Origin: Mumia quercus
Lineage (GTDB): Bacteria > Actinomycetota > Actinomycetes > Propionibacteriales > Nocardioidaceae
Direction: 5' to 3'
DNA: 64,000 nt
Assembly: GCF_025506335.1 (NCBI RefSeq)
Contig: NZ_JANZYO010000004.1
Span: 372,001-436,000, forward strand
Each line of letters begins with the position of its first letter. Position 1 is the stretch's first letter. Below are positions 48,216 through 56,201 of the stretch, piece after piece. The position numbers and the translations under genes were made by a program. The notes below the pieces were generated by a model that saw only the letters and a program-made list of their open reading frames with translations, ran no database searches and had not been told where the DNA came from.

Positions 48216-49099
48216 CAGCGACCACCTTGCGGGCCGGCGTGAGGGGCGGGCGGGGACTGCGAGGGGCCACCGTACGCGCCGGGGCGGCCCTGGCCCGGCG
48301 GCGGTGAGGCGGACCCAGGCGGGGGGCCGGCAGGCGGCCCCGCGGACGGCGGGACGGGCCCGGTCGGGCCGACCGGCGGTCCGGGACGTGCGTGAGGGTT
48401 GCGGACGACGACGAGCGTGTTGCCGAGCTGCACCCGCGACCCGTCGGAGAGCACCGCGTGGGTCACGCGGCGGCCGTCGACGACGATGCCGTTGGTGGAG
48501 CCGAGGTCCTCGATCGCGACGCGGACGCTGTTGCCCTCCAGGAAGACCCGGACCTGCGCGTGCTTGCGCGAGACGCCGGGGTCGTTGATGCGCAGCTGGG
48601 CGTCGGTGCCGCGTCCGATGACGACGCCCGGGGGCTCGACGGGGTGGCGGACGCCGTTGACCTCGAGCACGACGGGCGCCTTGGCGACAGCTGTGTCGGT
48701 CATGCGGACGCCGGCGGCCGGGGTCACCGCCGCGGAGGCGCGTGAGCGGATGCGGAAGCGGCCGGTCGTGAGGTCGGGCTGGTGGACGAACTCGAGCTTG
48801 AGCGGGCCCGCGAGCGTGTAGTGCTGCTCCGCGACGTGCTCGTGGACCAGCTCCGACAGCTCGCCCGAGAGCGTGCCCCCGTACGGCGCGAGCCGCTCGA
48901 AGTCGGTCTGGGCCAGCTCGACCGTGAAGTCGTTGGGGACGAGGACGCGGTCACGGGACAAGATCTGCGCTCCGTTGTCGAGCTCGCGCTGCAGGGCGGC
49001 GGCGATCTCGACCGGCTGGACGGCGCTCTGGAACACGCGCGCGAACGCACCGGAGACGGCGTCTTCGAGACGCTGCTCGAAGCGCTGGAGCACTCCCAT
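48212..49099 (-). CDS. fhaA: FhaA: DUF3662 and FHA-domain protein
   Basis: A 295-residue cytoplasmic protein from ATG 49097-49099. The N-terminal DUF3662 domain (1-118: GVLQRFEQRLEDAVSGAFARVFQSAVQPVEIAAALQREL) is followed by an FHA domain (about 155-225: GRGTD, SRKH 177-180, STNG 201-204) and a Pro/Gly-rich tail. It is the first gene of the fhaA-fhaB-pstP-rodA-pbpA-pknB operon. In M. tuberculosis FhaA binds the phosphorylated MviN pseudokinase, here encoded at 4428-6008. The long open frame upstream crosses the tRNA gene and is not real. Confidence 0.94.
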   Translation of the reverse strand: MGVLQRFEQRLEDAVSGAFARVFQSAVQPVEIAAALQRELDNGAQILSRDRVLVPNDFTVELAQTDFERLAPYGGTLSGELSELVHEHVAEQHYTLAGPLKLEFVHQPDLTTGRFRIRSRASAAVTPAAGVRMTDTAVAKAPVVLEVNGVRHPVEPPGVVIGRGTDAQLRINDPGVSRKHAQVRVFLEGNSVRVAIEDLGSTNGIVVDGRRVTHAVLSDGSRVQLGNTLVVVRNPHARPGPPVGPTGPVPPSAGPPAGPPPGSASPPPGQGRPGAYGGPSQSPPAPHAGPQGGRW

Positions 49100-49294
49100 C
49101 GCTGCGACCTCCTCCTGTCCGGTCGTTCGGGGCCTCGTGACAGACACGCGTACTCTCTCGGAGAAGAGCCCCGCGCGTCCACTTGATCGTATCGGGCCCG
49201 GCGAACACCCCGCGTCCCTCACGGCGTACGCGCGTCGGTGGGCCACCCGCTCGCCTGGCCGGCTGGGGGTGGCTGTTAGACTCACCACGCAATC

Positions 49295-49377
49295 GCGCGA
49301 GTGGCGGAATGGCAGACGCGCTGGCTTCAGGTGCCAGTGTCCGCAAGGACGTGGGGGTTCAAATCCCCCCTCGCGCA
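49295..49377 (+). tRNA. tRNA-Leu (CAG anticodon)
   Basis: An 83-nt class II tRNA: acceptor GCGCGAG/CTCGCGC, anticodon stem CTGGC/GCCAG around TTCAGGT (anticodon CAG), a long variable arm TGTCCGCAAGGACG, T arm GGGGG-TTCAAAT-CCCCC, discriminator A, CCA not encoded. It marks the boundary between the conserved fhaA operon and accessory DNA. Confidence 0.97.
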
Positions 49378-49383
49378 CAAGCG

Positions 49384-49417
49384 AAGGCTCCCGGTCGGAT
49401 CTCCGACCGGGAGCCTT
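49384..49417 (+). terminator. Terminator after tRNA-Leu
   Basis: Perfect 16-bp arms (49384-49399, 49402-49417) with a 2-nt nominal loop and following TCTT. It starts seven bases after the tRNA end. Confidence 0.85.
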
Positions 49418-49439
49418 CTTGCTGGACGGGGTGCGCACG

Positions 49440-50215
49440 TCAGGTGCCCCGCACGCCGTGCAGCAGCGCGGCGAGCTGCTCGCGCCGAACCTCGGTCCGA
49501 CTGCGCGACTCTCGCGCGATTCGTGCGGCAAGCTCGTCCAGCGTGTCGAAATCCAGTGTCTCGAGGAGAGAGCGGAGAGAGTCCTCGCGCCACGTGCTGC
49601 GGAGCTCACGACCGGCGCGGTACGGGCCGACGAGAACGTCGTCGTACTCCCATCTCTCGCATGATTCGTCGTCCCCCCACAGTGCGTCGGCGAAGGGGCC
49701 GTGGTGGGTGGCGTCCAGGAGGGGCCCGAGATCGCGCGCGTCCTTCAGGGTGGTCGCGCGTCGGTACGCCCACGCGATGACCTTGAGCCCGATCATCGAG
49801 GCGAGGGTGGGGATGAGAATGTTGCCCGTGCCGATCGGTACTTTCACTGCGTTCTCGACGGACTCTGCCACCCCGGTGACGTCCAGGGTGACGCCAGGAG
49901 CGGGCTCGATGATGCCGTCCACGGCGACGTCGCCGTACGGGAGCACGTCGACCGTATGTCCGTGGACCGAGAACGCCAGACCCGTCCCCCGGGGCCCGTC
50001 AAGGGTTCTCACCCGCTCCTGTACTCCTCCATCGAGCCGACGAGGATCGTGATGTCGACGTCCAACGTCAGAGCACCGGGGGCTAGTCCGGCCACCCCGT
50101 GCACCCAGTAGTCGCGAGCGAAAGAGCCGATCAATGCGAACCCGGTCACGTGCGCACACAGCTCGTCGAGGATGGAGACCGGGAGGACGTCCGCTGGGTC
50201 ATCCATGGTGGACAT
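49440..50215 (-). pseudogene. AbiEii-like nucleotidyltransferase (toxin), split by a frameshift
   Basis: Two frames together make one nucleotidyltransferase. The first (ATG 50213-50215, to a stop at 50009) encodes GFALIGSFARDYWVHGVAG, then TLDVDITILVGSMEEYRS, the G-S and D-x-D motif of the polymerase-beta superfamily. The second, in another frame down to 49440, continues RVRTLDGPRGTGLAFSVHGHTVDVLPYGDVAVDG and IGLKVIAWAYRRATTLKDARDLGPLL, the C-terminal half of the same family. The join lies near 50015-50035; adding one G to the GG of TACAGGAGCGGG would restore E-Y-R-E-R-V-R. The start overlaps the antitoxin-like gene, so this is the second gene of an AbiE-type pair. Either inactivated or a sequencing indel. 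Confidence 0.75.
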
Positions 50216-51203
50216 CGTCGTTCACGTCCTGGGAGAAGGCGGCTCGTGCCACCTCGACCTCGCGTGGGTCGTCGCTTGCGAGCCCGTCGGCATAGGCGAG
50301 GAGCGAGGGCACGAACCGGTCGTCCGGCCGGAGCTCAGGTGACCAGAACCGCTCTCGAAGGATGACGTTGGGTGCCCCGTCCCGGCTCAGTCGCCCGACT
50401 CTCCGCGCCTCACGCCACGGCGGCTCGCCGTAGACCACCGTGCGTTCCGGACGCAGTGGGGCACCGAGATGCGCGAGTGCCGTGCCCCCTCCGACCACAC
50501 CGTCGCGTGGCGCCAAGGGCGAGGTCGCCCACCACGACGGGTCTGGGCCGGCGACCTCAGTCTGCTCAAGTCGGGGCAGGAGGTCACGGGCGAAGTTGTC
50601 GACCCACGATCGCCGCAGTCGGGCGACATCCACGATGCGACGATCCGAGCGGTCGCCGACGAGGAACCCGAGATCGCGGAGATCGTCCATCGCGTTCGTC
50701 GCCGAACCCTTGGAGACCTGAGCCAGCGTCGCGATCCGCTCGTACGGCATCGCCGCGGTCCGGGGCGACACGAGCAGCACGAAGACGACCCGCAGCCCAG
50801 CGGCGTTGGTTGACGGCCGTTTGCCCCGGCGGCGGGGGCGTCCGTGGACGGTCGGCCGTCGACCCTCCACGTGCAGGTAGTAGCCGGGTTGCGAGAGATA
50901 CGCGTTTCCTCCGCTGTCCACGTACTGGATTCCTGCGGCCCGATATCGCCGGCCCTGCTCGGGCGATACATAGGGAACGGCGAGGACGTAGGGACGTGGA
51001 ACCTCCGTCTCCCAGCTGTGAATCTCCGCCAGCCCGATGGGGGTCGAGCGGTCCTTGACGTCGATCCAGAGCTCGGACTCACCGTGGGAGGTGGGAATTC
51101 GGACGACAAGATCGGGGTGGTCGGCGTCGGTTCCGTCGGGGAGGTCGACGACGAGGTCGACGTCGCGGAGGACGTCCACGATCCTTTCGGTCAAAGAATC
51201 CAT
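50199..51203 (-). CDS. AbiEi-family antitoxin-like protein with PD-(D/E)xK-like N-domain
   Basis: A 334-residue protein from ATG 51201-51203. Residues 1-115 resemble a PD-(D/E)xK nuclease-like fold (PDLVV at 30-34, ELWIDVKDR with D48-V-K50, then GIQYVDSGGNAYL 91-103). Residues about 150-185 form a winged helix (MPYERIATLAQVSKGSATNAMDDLRDLGFL). The C-terminal half has no motif I recognise. This matches large AbiEi-type proteins that are encoded before, and overlap, a nucleotidyltransferase, as here. Expected roles are neutralising the toxin and self-repression through inverted repeats at its own promoter (51189-51239). Whether the nuclease-like domain is catalytic is unknown. Confidence 0.75.
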   Translation of the reverse strand: MDSLTERIVDVLRDVDLVVDLPDGTDADHPDLVVRIPTSHGESELWIDVKDRSTPIGLAEIHSWETEVPRPYVLAVPYVSPEQGRRYRAAGIQYVDSGGNAYLSQPGYYLHVEGRRPTVHGRPRRRGKRPSTNAAGLRVVFVLLVSPRTAAMPYERIATLAQVSKGSATNAMDDLRDLGFLVGDRSDRRIVDVARLRRSWVDNFARDLLPRLEQTEVAGPDPSWWATSPLAPRDGVVGGGTALAHLGAPLRPERTVVYGEPPWREARRVGRLSRDGAPNVILRERFWSPELRPDDRFVPSLLAYADGLASDDPREVEVARAAFSQDVNDDVHHG

Positions 51204-51239
51204 ACGGTCAATAGTAATGACCTGCGTCGATTCTTGACC
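51189..51239. promoter_or_regulatory. GGTCAA repeats at the AbiE-like promoter
   Basis: GGTCA-ATAGTAA-TGACC forms an inverted repeat at 51206-51222, immediately before the antitoxin ATG on the minus strand. GGTCAA also occurs at 51189-51194 and in reverse (TTGACC) at 51234-51239. The stretch is much more AT-rich than its surroundings. This arrangement fits autorepression by the winged-helix antitoxin-like protein. Confidence 0.55.
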
Positions 51240-51262
51240 AGATCGGCCGCTTCGGGACGTGC

Positions 51263-52063
51263 TCAGACCCCGGTGCCGGCGAAGACGTCGCGGCCCTTGC
51301 CGCCCTTGGCGAACCGCATCCCGAGCTCGAAGCTCCCGACGCGCTTGAGCGTGGCGCCGTGCTTGGGGTTGGCGAGGATCATGTCGACGATCGGCGGCAC
51401 GGCGTCGTCGACGGGGTCGGCGAGGATGTTCATCGCCTTGCGGACCCGTGCGAAGCCCTCGGGCCCCAGCTCGTGCGCCTCGCGGATCATGCCGTCGGTG
51501 ACGACGACGCCAGGGCTGACCGACGCGATGCGGACGGGGCCGCCGGAGGTCTCGCGGACCAGCGCGTCGGTGAACGCCCGCAGGCCGCGCTTGGTGGAGC
51601 CGTAGACCGTCATGCCGGGACGGATCTTGCCGTCGGACCCGCCGCCGAGGATGTTCACGAGCTGGCCGTGACCCTGGCTCGTCATCCCGCGGACGGCCAC
51701 GCGGCTGCCGAGGATGGTGCCGACCATGTTCGAGGTGACCATCTCGACGATCCACTCGGGACGGAGGTCGACGACGGGGTGCACCGTGCGCGCGACGCCG
51801 GCGTTGTTGATCCAGAGGTCGACCGACCCGAGCTCGGTGGCGGCGACGTCCCACAGGCGCTGCACGGCGGCGGGGTCGGCGACGTCACAGGCGACCGGGA
51901 CGACCTTCCCGGAGTCCGTCGACTCCTCGAGGCGTTTGGCGGCGTCGGTGACCGACGACTCGCCCCGCCCGCTGACCACGACGTCGAAGCCGCGAGACCG
52001 CAGCTCCTTCGCCAGGCCGAACCCGATACCCCTGCTGCTGCCGGTGATGACCGCGGTCTTCAT
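51263..52063 (-). CDS. Short-chain dehydrogenase/reductase
   Basis: A 266-residue classical SDR: cofactor motif TGSSRGIG near the N-terminus, NNAG, and the active-site Ser region before Y-G-S-T-K (Tyr and Lys). Arg residues in SGRGESS after strand 2 suggest NADP. The C-terminal part (PKHGATLKRVGSFELGMRFAKGG) is typical of small actinobacterial SDRs. The substrate is unknown. It may be co-transcribed with the upstream GntR gene (35-nt gap). Confidence 0.88.
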   Translation of the reverse strand: MKTAVITGSSRGIGFGLAKELRSRGFDVVVSGRGESSVTDAAKRLEESTDSGKVVPVACDVADPAAVQRLWDVAATELGSVDLWINNAGVARTVHPVVDLRPEWIVEMVTSNMVGTILGSRVAVRGMTSQGHGQLVNILGGGSDGKIRPGMTVYGSTKRGLRAFTDALVRETSGGPVRIASVSPGVVVTDGMIREAHELGPEGFARVRKAMNILADPVDDAVPPIVDMILANPKHGATLKRVGSFELGMRFAKGGKGRDVFAGTGV

Positions 52064-52098
52064 GGCTAGCGAACATATATGATAGTGACGGCGTTTCG

Positions 52099-52791
52099 CT
52101 AGAGGGAACGCGAGCCGACCACGTCGTCCCAGAGGGTGTCGACGTCGGCCGGTGCGGTCTCGGGCCCGGCGACCTGGGCGACCAGCAGGCGTCCGGTCCG
52201 TACGAGGTGGGTGCGCATGGCCTCCTCGGCGGCGGGGCCGTCGTGACGCGCGAGCGCCTCGACGATCGGCGCGTGCTCGAGGCGGATCTCGCGCAGCGAC
52301 CGCCCGGCGTGCGAGGTCGGGGGGCCGAGGAGGGCGGTGGTGGCGCGCAGCGAGGCCACGATGCTCGCGGCCCGCGCGTTGCCGGCGCCGCGCAGGATCG
52401 CGTCGTGAAGCGCCTGGTCGGCCTCCCAGAACGCCGGTTCGTCGGCACGGTCCTCGGCCGCGACCAGCACGGCGTACGGCTCGGCGAGGTCGACGCCCCT
52501 CTCGCCGCAGCGCCTGGCGGCGGCGGGCTCGAGAGCGAGCCGGACGGCGAAGATCTCGGCGACGTCGCGCGCCTGTGGCAGCACCACCCGGAACCCCCGG
52601 TTGCGGGCGATCTCGACCAGGCCCGCCTCCGACAGGCGCAGCATCGCCTCGCGCACGGGGCTGCGCGAGACACCGAGGGCGTCCGAGAGGCGGTAGACGG
52701 AGTAGATCTCCCCCGGCACGTACTGCCGGCGCCGGATCCCGTCGCGGACGTGCGCCACCACGGTGTCGGTCAAGGAGGTCACGCGTAACAT
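52099..52791 (-). CDS. GntR-family regulator (FadR/FCD subfamily)
   Basis: A 230-residue regulator. The N-terminal winged helix (GEIYSVYRLSDALGVSRSPVREAMLRLSEAGLVEIARNRGFRVV) is followed by an all-helical FCD ligand domain (EIFAVRLALEPAAARRC; metal-binding His residues in ALHDAIL and the later LEHAPIVEALARHD). The ATG at 52789-52791 lies inside a 12-bp palindrome that also contains the ATG of the divergent dehydrogenase. No good ribosome-binding site is visible, so a GTG at 52780-52782 could also serve. FCD regulators often sense lactate or other organic acids, consistent with the neighbour. Confidence 0.88.
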   Translation of the reverse strand: MLRVTSLTDTVVAHVRDGIRRRQYVPGEIYSVYRLSDALGVSRSPVREAMLRLSEAGLVEIARNRGFRVVLPQARDVAEIFAVRLALEPAAARRCGERGVDLAEPYAVLVAAEDRADEPAFWEADQALHDAILRGAGNARAASIVASLRATTALLGPPTSHAGRSLREIRLEHAPIVEALARHDGPAAEEAMRTHLVRTGRLLVAQVAGPETAPADVDTLWDDVVGSRSL

Positions 52792-52796
52792 GTTAC
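52785..52796. promoter_or_regulatory. GntR operator overlapping two divergent start codons
   Basis: GTAACATGTTAC is a perfect 12-bp palindrome. Its central CATG supplies the ATG of gntR on the minus strand (52789-52791) and the ATG of the dehydrogenase on the plus strand (52790-52792). FadR-subfamily proteins bind short palindromes of this kind (outer GT/AC). Confidence 0.6.
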
Positions 52797-55633
52797 TCGT
52801 GACGGTGACTGACACGCGGGACACCACGGCCGCCCTCCGCCGGGCCGGCCTCGAGGTGCACGACGACGACGGCACGAAGGCGATGTACTCTTCCGACGCC
52901 TCGCTCTACCGCATCCCACCGCTGGCGGTCGTACGCCCGCGTGACGCGGCCGACGTCGCGACGACGCTGGAGGTCGCGCGGGGACTGGGTGTCCCGCTGA
53001 CCGCGCGCGGAGCCGGGACGTCGATCGCCGGCAACGCCATCGGGCGCGGTGTCGTCCTCGACTTCAGCCGCCACATGAACCGCGTCCTCGCCGTCGACCC
53101 CGACGCGCGCACCGCGGTGGTCGAGCCGGGCACCGTCCACGCCGTCCTCCAGAAGGCGGTGCTGCCGCACGGTCTGCGCTTCGGCCCCGATCCCTCGACG
53201 CACCCGCGCTGCACCATCGGCGGGATGATCGGCAACAACGCGTGCGGCAACCGCGCGCTCGGCTACGGCCGTACGTCGGACAACGTCCGTGGCACGACCC
53301 ACCTCCTGGCCTCCGGCGAGACGCTCGTGACCGGGTACGACGAGGCGGGCGCGGCGTTCGCCCGCGGCCCCGAGCGCTTGCTGACCGACCTGCGCGCCGC
53401 CGCGGGACGCCACCTCTCGACCGCGCGGACCGAGTTCGACCGGTTCGGACGCCAGGTCAGCGGCTACGCCGTCCAGCACCTGCTGCCCGAGCGGTTCGAC
53501 CTCACGCAGATGCTCGTGGGCTCGGAGGGGACGCTCGGCCTCCTCACCGAGGCGACGGTCCACCTCGTGACCGACCCCGCGCACCGGGTGCTCGTCGCGA
53601 TCGGGTTCGACGACATCGTGAAGGCCGGCGAGGCGGCGCCGACGGTCAAGACGTTCGGCCCGACCGCCTGCGAGGGCATGGACCAGCGTCTCGTCGACGT
53701 GCTGCGCGCCCGCCGTGGCGACGCCGCGATCCCGCCGCTCCCGCGCGGCGCCGCGTGGTTGTTCGTGGAGATCGCCGGCGACGACCGTACGGAGGTGCTC
53801 GACCGCGCCCGCGCGCTCGCCGCTGCCGGCCTCGGGCTCGAGTCCCTGCTGGTCGACGACCCCGCGACCGCCGGCCGACTCTGGCGCATCCGTGAGGACG
53901 GTGCGGGTCTGGCCGGTCGTGCGCCCTCGGGCAAGCCCGCGTGGCCCGGCTGGGAGGACGCGGCGGTCCCGCCGGAGATGCTCGGCTCCTACCTCGCGCG
54001 CTTTGAGGAGCTCGTCGCCGAGCACGGTCTGACGTCCGCCCCGTACGGGCACTTCGCCGACGGCTGCATGCACGTGCGGCTCGACTACCCGCTCGACGAG
54101 GCGGACGGGCTGGTGCGTCTGCGCGGGTTCCTGACGGCTGCCGCGGGGCTCGTCGCGGAGTACGGCGGGTCGCTCTCCGGCGAGCACGGGGACGGTCGCG
54201 CACGCAGCGAGCTGCTGCCGACGATGTACTCCCCCGACGCCATCGCATTCTTCGCCGAGATCAAGCACGCCTTCGACCCGGACAACGTGCTCAACCCTGG
54301 GGTCCTCGTCGACCCCGACCCGTTCGACGCCGACGTCCGCGTGGCCGGCGTCGCTCCGTACCGCAAGCAGCTCGCCTTCGCGTACGAGACCGACCACGGC
54401 GACCTCGCGCAGGCGGTGCACCGCTGCACCGGCGTCGGCAAGTGCCGTGCCGACAACTCCGCGGCCGGGGGCGTGATGTGCCCGTCGTACCTCGCGACGC
54501 GGGAGGAGAAGGACAGCACGCGCGGTCGCGCGCGGGTGCTGCAGGACGTCGTACGGGGTGCGCTCGACTGGCGGGCGCCGGCGGTCGCGGACTCGCTCGA
54601 CCTGTGCCTGGCGTGCAAGGGGTGCGCGTCGGACTGCCCGACGGGCATCGACATGGCGACGTACAAGGCGGAGGCGCTGCACCAGCGGTTCCGGCGGCGG
54701 CTGCGTCCGCGCTCGCACTACACGCTCGGACGGCTGCCGATGTGGAGCCGGCTGGCGGGGCGGATGCCGCGCCTGGCGAACCTGATGATGCGCCTGCCCG
54801 GCGTCGGTCGTCTCGCGCTCTTCCTCGCCGGCGTCGACGGGCGGCGCTCCGTCCCCGCCTTCGCGCGGACCACCTTCCGCCGCTGGTGGTCGTCGGAGGT
54901 CGTCGAGGAACCCTCCGGCGGCCGGCCGGTGATGCTCTTCGTCGACAGCTTCTCCAACTCCTTCTCCCCCGAGGTGGCGCAGGCGACCGTCCGCCTCCTG
55001 CGCGACGCCGGCTTCGAGCCCACGCTGCCCTCGTCGCAGCTGTGCTGCGGGCTGACCTGGATCACGACCGGGCAGCTCGACGCGGCGCGCCGCATCCTCG
55101 GCCGTACGGTCGCCGACCTGGCCGAGGCCGTACGCGCGGGCGTGCCGGTGGTGGGGATCGAGCCGTCGTGCACCGCGGTCCTGCGCAGCGACGCCGTCGA
55201 GCTCCTCGACAACGACGACGCCCGTCTGGTCGCGGGTGCCACGAAGACCGTCGCTGAGCTGCTCGCGACCGCCGAGGGGTGGACCCCGCCGGACCTGTCC
55301 GGCACCACGGTCGTCGCGCAGCCGCACTGCCACCACCACGCCGTGCTCGGCTGGGAGGCGGACAAGGCGCTCCTCGCCCGGACCGGCGCGACGGTGACGA
55401 CGCTCGCGGGGTGCTGCGGGCTGGCCGGCAACTTCGGCGTGGAGCGCGGGCACTACGAGGTGTCGGTCGCGGTCGCCGAGCAGAACCTGCTCCCGGCGTT
55501 GGACGCGGCGCCCGACGCGATCGTGCTCGCGGACGGGTTCTCGTGCCGGACGCAGGTCGCCGACCTGCGCGACCGTCCCTCCGTGCACATGGCCGAGCTG
55601 CTGGCGGACCCTAGTCGCCCGGCTCGAGGGTGA
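52790..55633 (+). CDS. FAD-linked oxidase fused to Fe-S/CCG-domain subunit (D-lactate dehydrogenase type)
   Basis: A 947-residue fusion. Residues 1-270 are a VAO-type FAD domain (RGAGTSIAGNAIGRGVVLDFSRHMNRVL, CTIGGMIGNNACG, VGSEGTLGLLTE). Residues 270-530 are the cap, ending SLSGEHGDGR and DPDNVLNPG. Two [4Fe-4S] motifs follow (Cys546, Cys552 and Cys564; Cys606-x2-Cys-x2-Cys-x3-Cys616). The remainder is a GlpC-type region with two CCG motifs (QLCCGLTW, AGCCGLAGNFG). Such enzymes oxidise D-lactate, D-2-hydroxyglutarate or glycolate and feed electrons to the membrane. The divergent GntR-FCD gene probably controls it. ATG 52790 has GGAGG 11 bases before it. Confidence 0.93.
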   Translation: MLLVTVTDTRDTTAALRRAGLEVHDDDGTKAMYSSDASLYRIPPLAVVRPRDAADVATTLEVARGLGVPLTARGAGTSIAGNAIGRGVVLDFSRHMNRVLAVDPDARTAVVEPGTVHAVLQKAVLPHGLRFGPDPSTHPRCTIGGMIGNNACGNRALGYGRTSDNVRGTTHLLASGETLVTGYDEAGAAFARGPERLLTDLRAAAGRHLSTARTEFDRFGRQVSGYAVQHLLPERFDLTQMLVGSEGTLGLLTEATVHLVTDPAHRVLVAIGFDDIVKAGEAAPTVKTFGPTACEGMDQRLVDVLRARRGDAAIPPLPRGAAWLFVEIAGDDRTEVLDRARALAAAGLGLESLLVDDPATAGRLWRIREDGAGLAGRAPSGKPAWPGWEDAAVPPEMLGSYLARFEELVAEHGLTSAPYGHFADGCMHVRLDYPLDEADGLVRLRGFLTAAAGLVAEYGGSLSGEHGDGRARSELLPTMYSPDAIAFFAEIKHAFDPDNVLNPGVLVDPDPFDADVRVAGVAPYRKQLAFAYETDHGDLAQAVHRCTGVGKCRADNSAAGGVMCPSYLATREEKDSTRGRARVLQDVVRGALDWRAPAVADSLDLCLACKGCASDCPTGIDMATYKAEALHQRFRRRLRPRSHYTLGRLPMWSRLAGRMPRLANLMMRLPGVGRLALFLAGVDGRRSVPAFARTTFRRWWSSEVVEEPSGGRPVMLFVDSFSNSFSPEVAQATVRLLRDAGFEPTLPSSQLCCGLTWITTGQLDAARRILGRTVADLAEAVRAGVPVVGIEPSCTAVLRSDAVELLDNDDARLVAGATKTVAELLATAEGWTPPDLSGTTVVAQPHCHHHAVLGWEADKALLARTGATVTTLAGCCGLAGNFGVERGHYEVSVAVAEQNLLPALDAAPDAIVLADGFSCRTQVADLRDRPSVHMAELLADPSRPARG

Positions 55634-56201
55634 CGAGCCCGGCGACGACCACGTCGAGCAGGGCGTCGAAGCTCGTGTCGAGGTCGTCGGGGAGCCGGAA
55701 CCCGAGGTCGAGCTCCAGGGTGACGAACCCGTGGACTGCCGAGCGCAGGATGCGGACGGCGTCGACGAGCCTGTCCTGCGGCACGCCTGCGCCGGCGACC
55801 ACCGCCCCGAGGACCGCGACGGCGTCGGCACCGGCGGCCGCCAGCGGGGCGTCCTCGGGATCGTCGGGGTCGGCCGCCACCTGCGTCGCCGCGTAGCGTC
55901 CCGGGTGCGCACGGGCGTAGTCGCGGATCGCGTGACCGAGCGCGCGGATCGCGTCAGGTCCGGAGCGGCCGACGGTCGCGCGCGCCGTCGCGCGGACGAG
56001 CTCCTCCACCGCGCGTACGGCGATGTCGCGGCGCAGCGACGCGAGCGAGGCCACGTGCTTGTAGAGGCTGGGGGTCGAGACCCCCGCGGCCGAGGCGACC
56101 GCGGCGAGAGTGAGGTCGCCGAAGCCCGTGCGGCCGCCGACGTCGACCACGTCGAGCGCGACGTCCACGACCCGCTCGCGGTTGAGCCCGACCCTAGGCA
56201 A
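55611..56201 (-). CDS. TetR-family regulator
   Basis: A 196-residue protein. The HTH reads LTLAAVASAAGVSTPSLYKHVASLASLRRDIA, followed by a C-terminal domain like those of TetR proteins with WHG-type ligand domains. The only start giving a complete HTH is TTG 56199-56201 (PRVGLNRERVVDVALDVV), which overlaps the hydrolase stop; an internal GTG would cut helix 1. The start is therefore moderately certain. It ends inside the convergent dehydrogenase gene by 23 nt. It is likely the repressor of the hydrolase operon it belongs to. Confidence 0.82.
   Translation of the reverse strand: MPRVGLNRERVVDVALDVVDVGGRTGFGDLTLAAVASAAGVSTPSLYKHVASLASLRRDIAVRAVEELVRATARATVGRSGPDAIRALGHAIRDYARAHPGRYAATQVAADPDDPEDAPLAAAGADAVAVLGAVVAGAGVPQDRLVDAVRILRSAVHGFVTLELDLGFRLPDDLDTSFDALLDVVVAGLVTLEPGD

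Noticed and set aside
52793-55912. Long antisense frame (1039 residues) opposite the FAD/Fe-S dehydrogenase
   Set aside because: GC-rich codon bias on the plus strand leaves the opposite strand free of stops. The product is Arg/Gly/Val-rich without motifs, while the plus-strand frame has intact FAD and Fe-S signatures.
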